A DNA stretch of 64,000 nucleotides, taken from Synechococcus sp. LA31. Its GTDB lineage: Bacteria > Cyanobacteriota > Cyanobacteriia > PCC-6307 > Cyanobiaceae. Each line of letters begins with the position of its first letter. Position 1 is the stretch's first letter. The notes under the pieces are model-generated. The model was given only the letters and a program-made list of their open reading frames with translations, did no database searches and had not been told where the DNA came from. Position numbers and translations under genes: made by a program. Below, piece by piece: positions 62,673-64,000 of this stretch. The stretch is taken from assembly GCF_018502385.1 (NCBI RefSeq), contig NZ_CP075523.1, forward strand, positions 496,001 to 560,000, in the 5' to 3' direction.

Positions 62673-63563
62673 ATGTCCATGTCTGTCGATCACGATCGCA
62701 GCGACGCCCTGAGGGTGTCGGTTTTGAGCGAAGCCTTGCCCTACATCCAGCGCTTCGCTGGCCGCAGGGTGGTGGTGAAGTACGGCGGCGCGGCCATGGT
62801 GCGTGCCGACCTACGCGATGCGGTCTATCGCGATCTGGTGTTGCTGGCTTCGGTGGGCGTGAAGCCGGTTGTGGTGCACGGCGGTGGCCCTGAGATCAAC
62901 GACTGGCTCGGTCGACTGAATATCGAGCCCCAGTTCCGCAATGGTCTGCGGGTCACCACCCCCGAAACCATGGACGTGGTGGAGATGGTGCTGGTGGGAC
63001 GTGTGAACAAGCAGATCGTGAACGGCCTCAATCGCCTCGGTGCCAGGGCAGTGGGCTTGTGCGGCAGCGATGGATCCCTGGTGCGGGCCCGCACCTATGG
63101 CGATGGCAGCAACGGGCTGGTGGGTGATGTGGCAGCAGTGGATCCCTCCGTGCTGTTCCCTCTGCTTGATGCGGGCTATATCCCGGTGATCTCTTCGGTG
63201 GCGGCCGATGCCGAGGGGCAGGCCCACAACATCAACGCCGATACGGTGGCTGGCGAACTGGCCGCAGCGCTTCAGGCTGAAAAGCTGATCCTGCTCACCG
63301 ATACCCCAGGGATCCTCCAGAACCGGGAAGATCCCGAGTCACTGATCCGCTCGGTCACCCTCTCTGAGGCTCGCGGTTTGATTGCCAGCGGTGTGGTGGC
63401 CGGTGGCATGACCCCGAAAACCGAATGCTGCATCCGCGCCCTAGCTCAGGGCGTATCGGCGGCACACATCGTGGATGGCCGCACCTCCCACGCCCTGCTG
63501 CTTGAGGTGTTCACCGATGCCGGCATCGGCACCATGGTGGTGGGCAGTTCTGTGTCGCGTTAG
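62673..63563 (+). CDS. argB: Acetylglutamate kinase
   Basis: A 296-residue amino-acid-kinase-fold enzyme, the committed step of arginine synthesis. [12 protein letters not shown] (phosphate site), [41 protein letters not shown] and [13 protein letters not shown] are all present. In cyanobacteria its activity is controlled by the PII protein; the N-terminal helix and C-terminal region needed for hexamer and arginine feedback appear present. The ATG at 62673 is the start. Confidence 0.97.
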   Translation: MSMSVDHDRSDALRVSVLSEALPYIQRFAGRRVVVKYGGAAMVRADLRDAVYRDLVLLASVGVKPVVVHGGGPEINDWLGRLNIEPQFRNGLRVTTPETMDVVEMVLVGRVNKQIVNGLNRLGARAVGLCGSDGSLVRARTYGDGSNGLVGDVAAVDPSVLFPLLDAGYIPVISSVAADAEGQAHNINADTVAGELAAALQAEKLILLTDTPGILQNREDPESLIRSVTLSEARGLIASGVVAGGMTPKTECCIRALAQGVSAAHIVDGRTSHALLLEVFTDAGIGTMVVGSSVSR

Positions 63564-63570
63564 CGAGCCC

Positions 63571-64000
63571 GTGCTGCAGCCTGAGAACGATTCCCCGGAG
63601 GCGCTGAGCGAACCCGCGCGCCAGGCCCTGGACCGGGGGGATTACGGCCGCTGCCAGCAGCTGTTGGCTCCGCTGCTCGAGCAGCACCCTGCCAGCACGC
63701 CCCTTGGCGGGCAGCTGCGGCTGATGTTGGCCACTGCCCAGATGGGCCAGGGCAACAGCGCCGCTGCAGCGGCCACCTGCCGCAGTCTGCGGGTCTGTCG
63801 CGATGCCGGTTTGCGCGCCCAGGCCAAAGATCTCCAGGAGGTGCTGGATGCCCCAGCCCTCGAGCGTCCGCGGGAGTGGTCGATGACCTTGCCAAGCCTC
63901 GCCGAGGTGCAGCCGCTCGAGGGTCAAGCGCAGGTTCTTGCCAGGCGGAGGCGGCGGGCAATCGCACCGCCTCCGCCGGCGCCACCCACCGGTCCCACCA
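63571..64000 (+). CDS. TPR-like protein, 3' end beyond window
   Basis: An open frame from a GTG at 63571 to the right edge gives 143 residues starting MLQPENDSPEALSEPARQAL. Residues ~13-95 read as paired helices (ALDRGDYGRCQQLLAPLLEQHP, LRLMLATAQMGQGNSAAAAATCRSLRVC, LRAQAKDLQEVLDA), a TPR-like solenoid. It becomes basic and Pro-rich near the edge (VLARRRRRAIAPPPPAPP), probably a linker or pre-membrane region. The 7-base gap to argB suggests co-transcription. The family is not certain and the C-terminal part is unseen. Confidence 0.6.
   Translation, partial: MLQPENDSPEALSEPARQALDRGDYGRCQQLLAPLLEQHPASTPLGGQLRLMLATAQMGQGNSAAAAATCRSLRVCRDAGLRAQAKDLQEVLDAPALERPREWSMTLPSLAEVQPLEGQAQVLARRRRRAIAPPPPAPPTGPT

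Overview
The window reads as chromosomal DNA from a GC-rich unicellular cyanobacterium. It is most likely a non-marine or brackish picocyanobacterium of the Synechococcus/Cyanobium/Vulcanococcus group. The markers are Psb27, a Tic22-family protein, a ferrochelatase with a chlorophyll-binding tail, a transaldolase with EF-hands and several picocyanobacterial conserved hypotheticals. A bidirectional NiFe hydrogenase together with pyruvate:ferredoxin oxidoreductase argues against a typical open-ocean lineage. Nearly the whole window is coding. Neighbouring genes often overlap by 4 bases (ATGA or GTGA). I saw no tRNA, rRNA, CRISPR array or insertion sequence, and no gene-free stretch longer than 300 bases.

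Region 1 (1-7.5 kb): the 5' part of a membrane protein runs off the left edge on the minus strand. It is followed by a plus-strand trehalose cluster (otsA, a 49-codon membrane-peptide ORF, treS, otsB) that could make trehalose from UDP-glucose plus glucose-6-phosphate or from maltose. Next come a small exported protein (minus), a decayed PGM1-type peptide-ligase pseudogene (minus), and a coupled pair of a small membrane protein and a ZIP-family metal transporter (plus).

Region 2 (7.5-13.4 kb, all minus): this is the most accessory-looking part. Two short proteins have textbook double-glycine leaders. They sit upstream of an ABC exporter with an N-terminal C39 leader peptidase, an HlyD-type adaptor, and a 229-residue protein with an RTX-like C-terminus. 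A terminator hairpin separates the two peptide genes and another closes the cluster. The whole looks like a type I export system for ribosomally made peptides, possibly bacteriocins, plus a larger cargo. A protein with HicA-like and eRF1-like domains lies just upstream.

Region 3 (13.4-32.3 kb, all minus): one 19-kb run in the order binding-protein-like lipid-side protein, ppsA, hoxEFUYH, hoxW, hypA, hypB, hypF, hypC, nifJ, a dihydroorotate-dehydrogenase-like gene, hypD, hypE. Most junctions overlap or are a few bases apart, so the hydrogenase, its maturation set, PFOR and PEP synthase look co-expressed as one fermentative/redox-balancing unit. PFOR plus its partner is inserted between hypC and hypD.

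Region 4 (32.4-64 kb): housekeeping genes on both strands. They include tic22, ilvB, an M23 peptidase, hemH, an orphan tyrosine recombinase, cobO, pyrH-frr, a geranylgeranyl-reductase-like enzyme, a cyclic-nucleotide-binding-domain protein, tal, a small FtsL-like protein with ftsI, a CPBP protease, a tandem histidine phosphatase with a dihydroorotase-like gene, lepB, a ferredoxin, ppa, proS-psb27, purA, an adenosine kinase, cutA, cobK, ssb, a DUF2854-type gene and argB. Two enzymes have changed active-site motifs: the dihydroorotase homologue and the inorganic pyrophosphatase. A TPR-like gene runs off the right edge.
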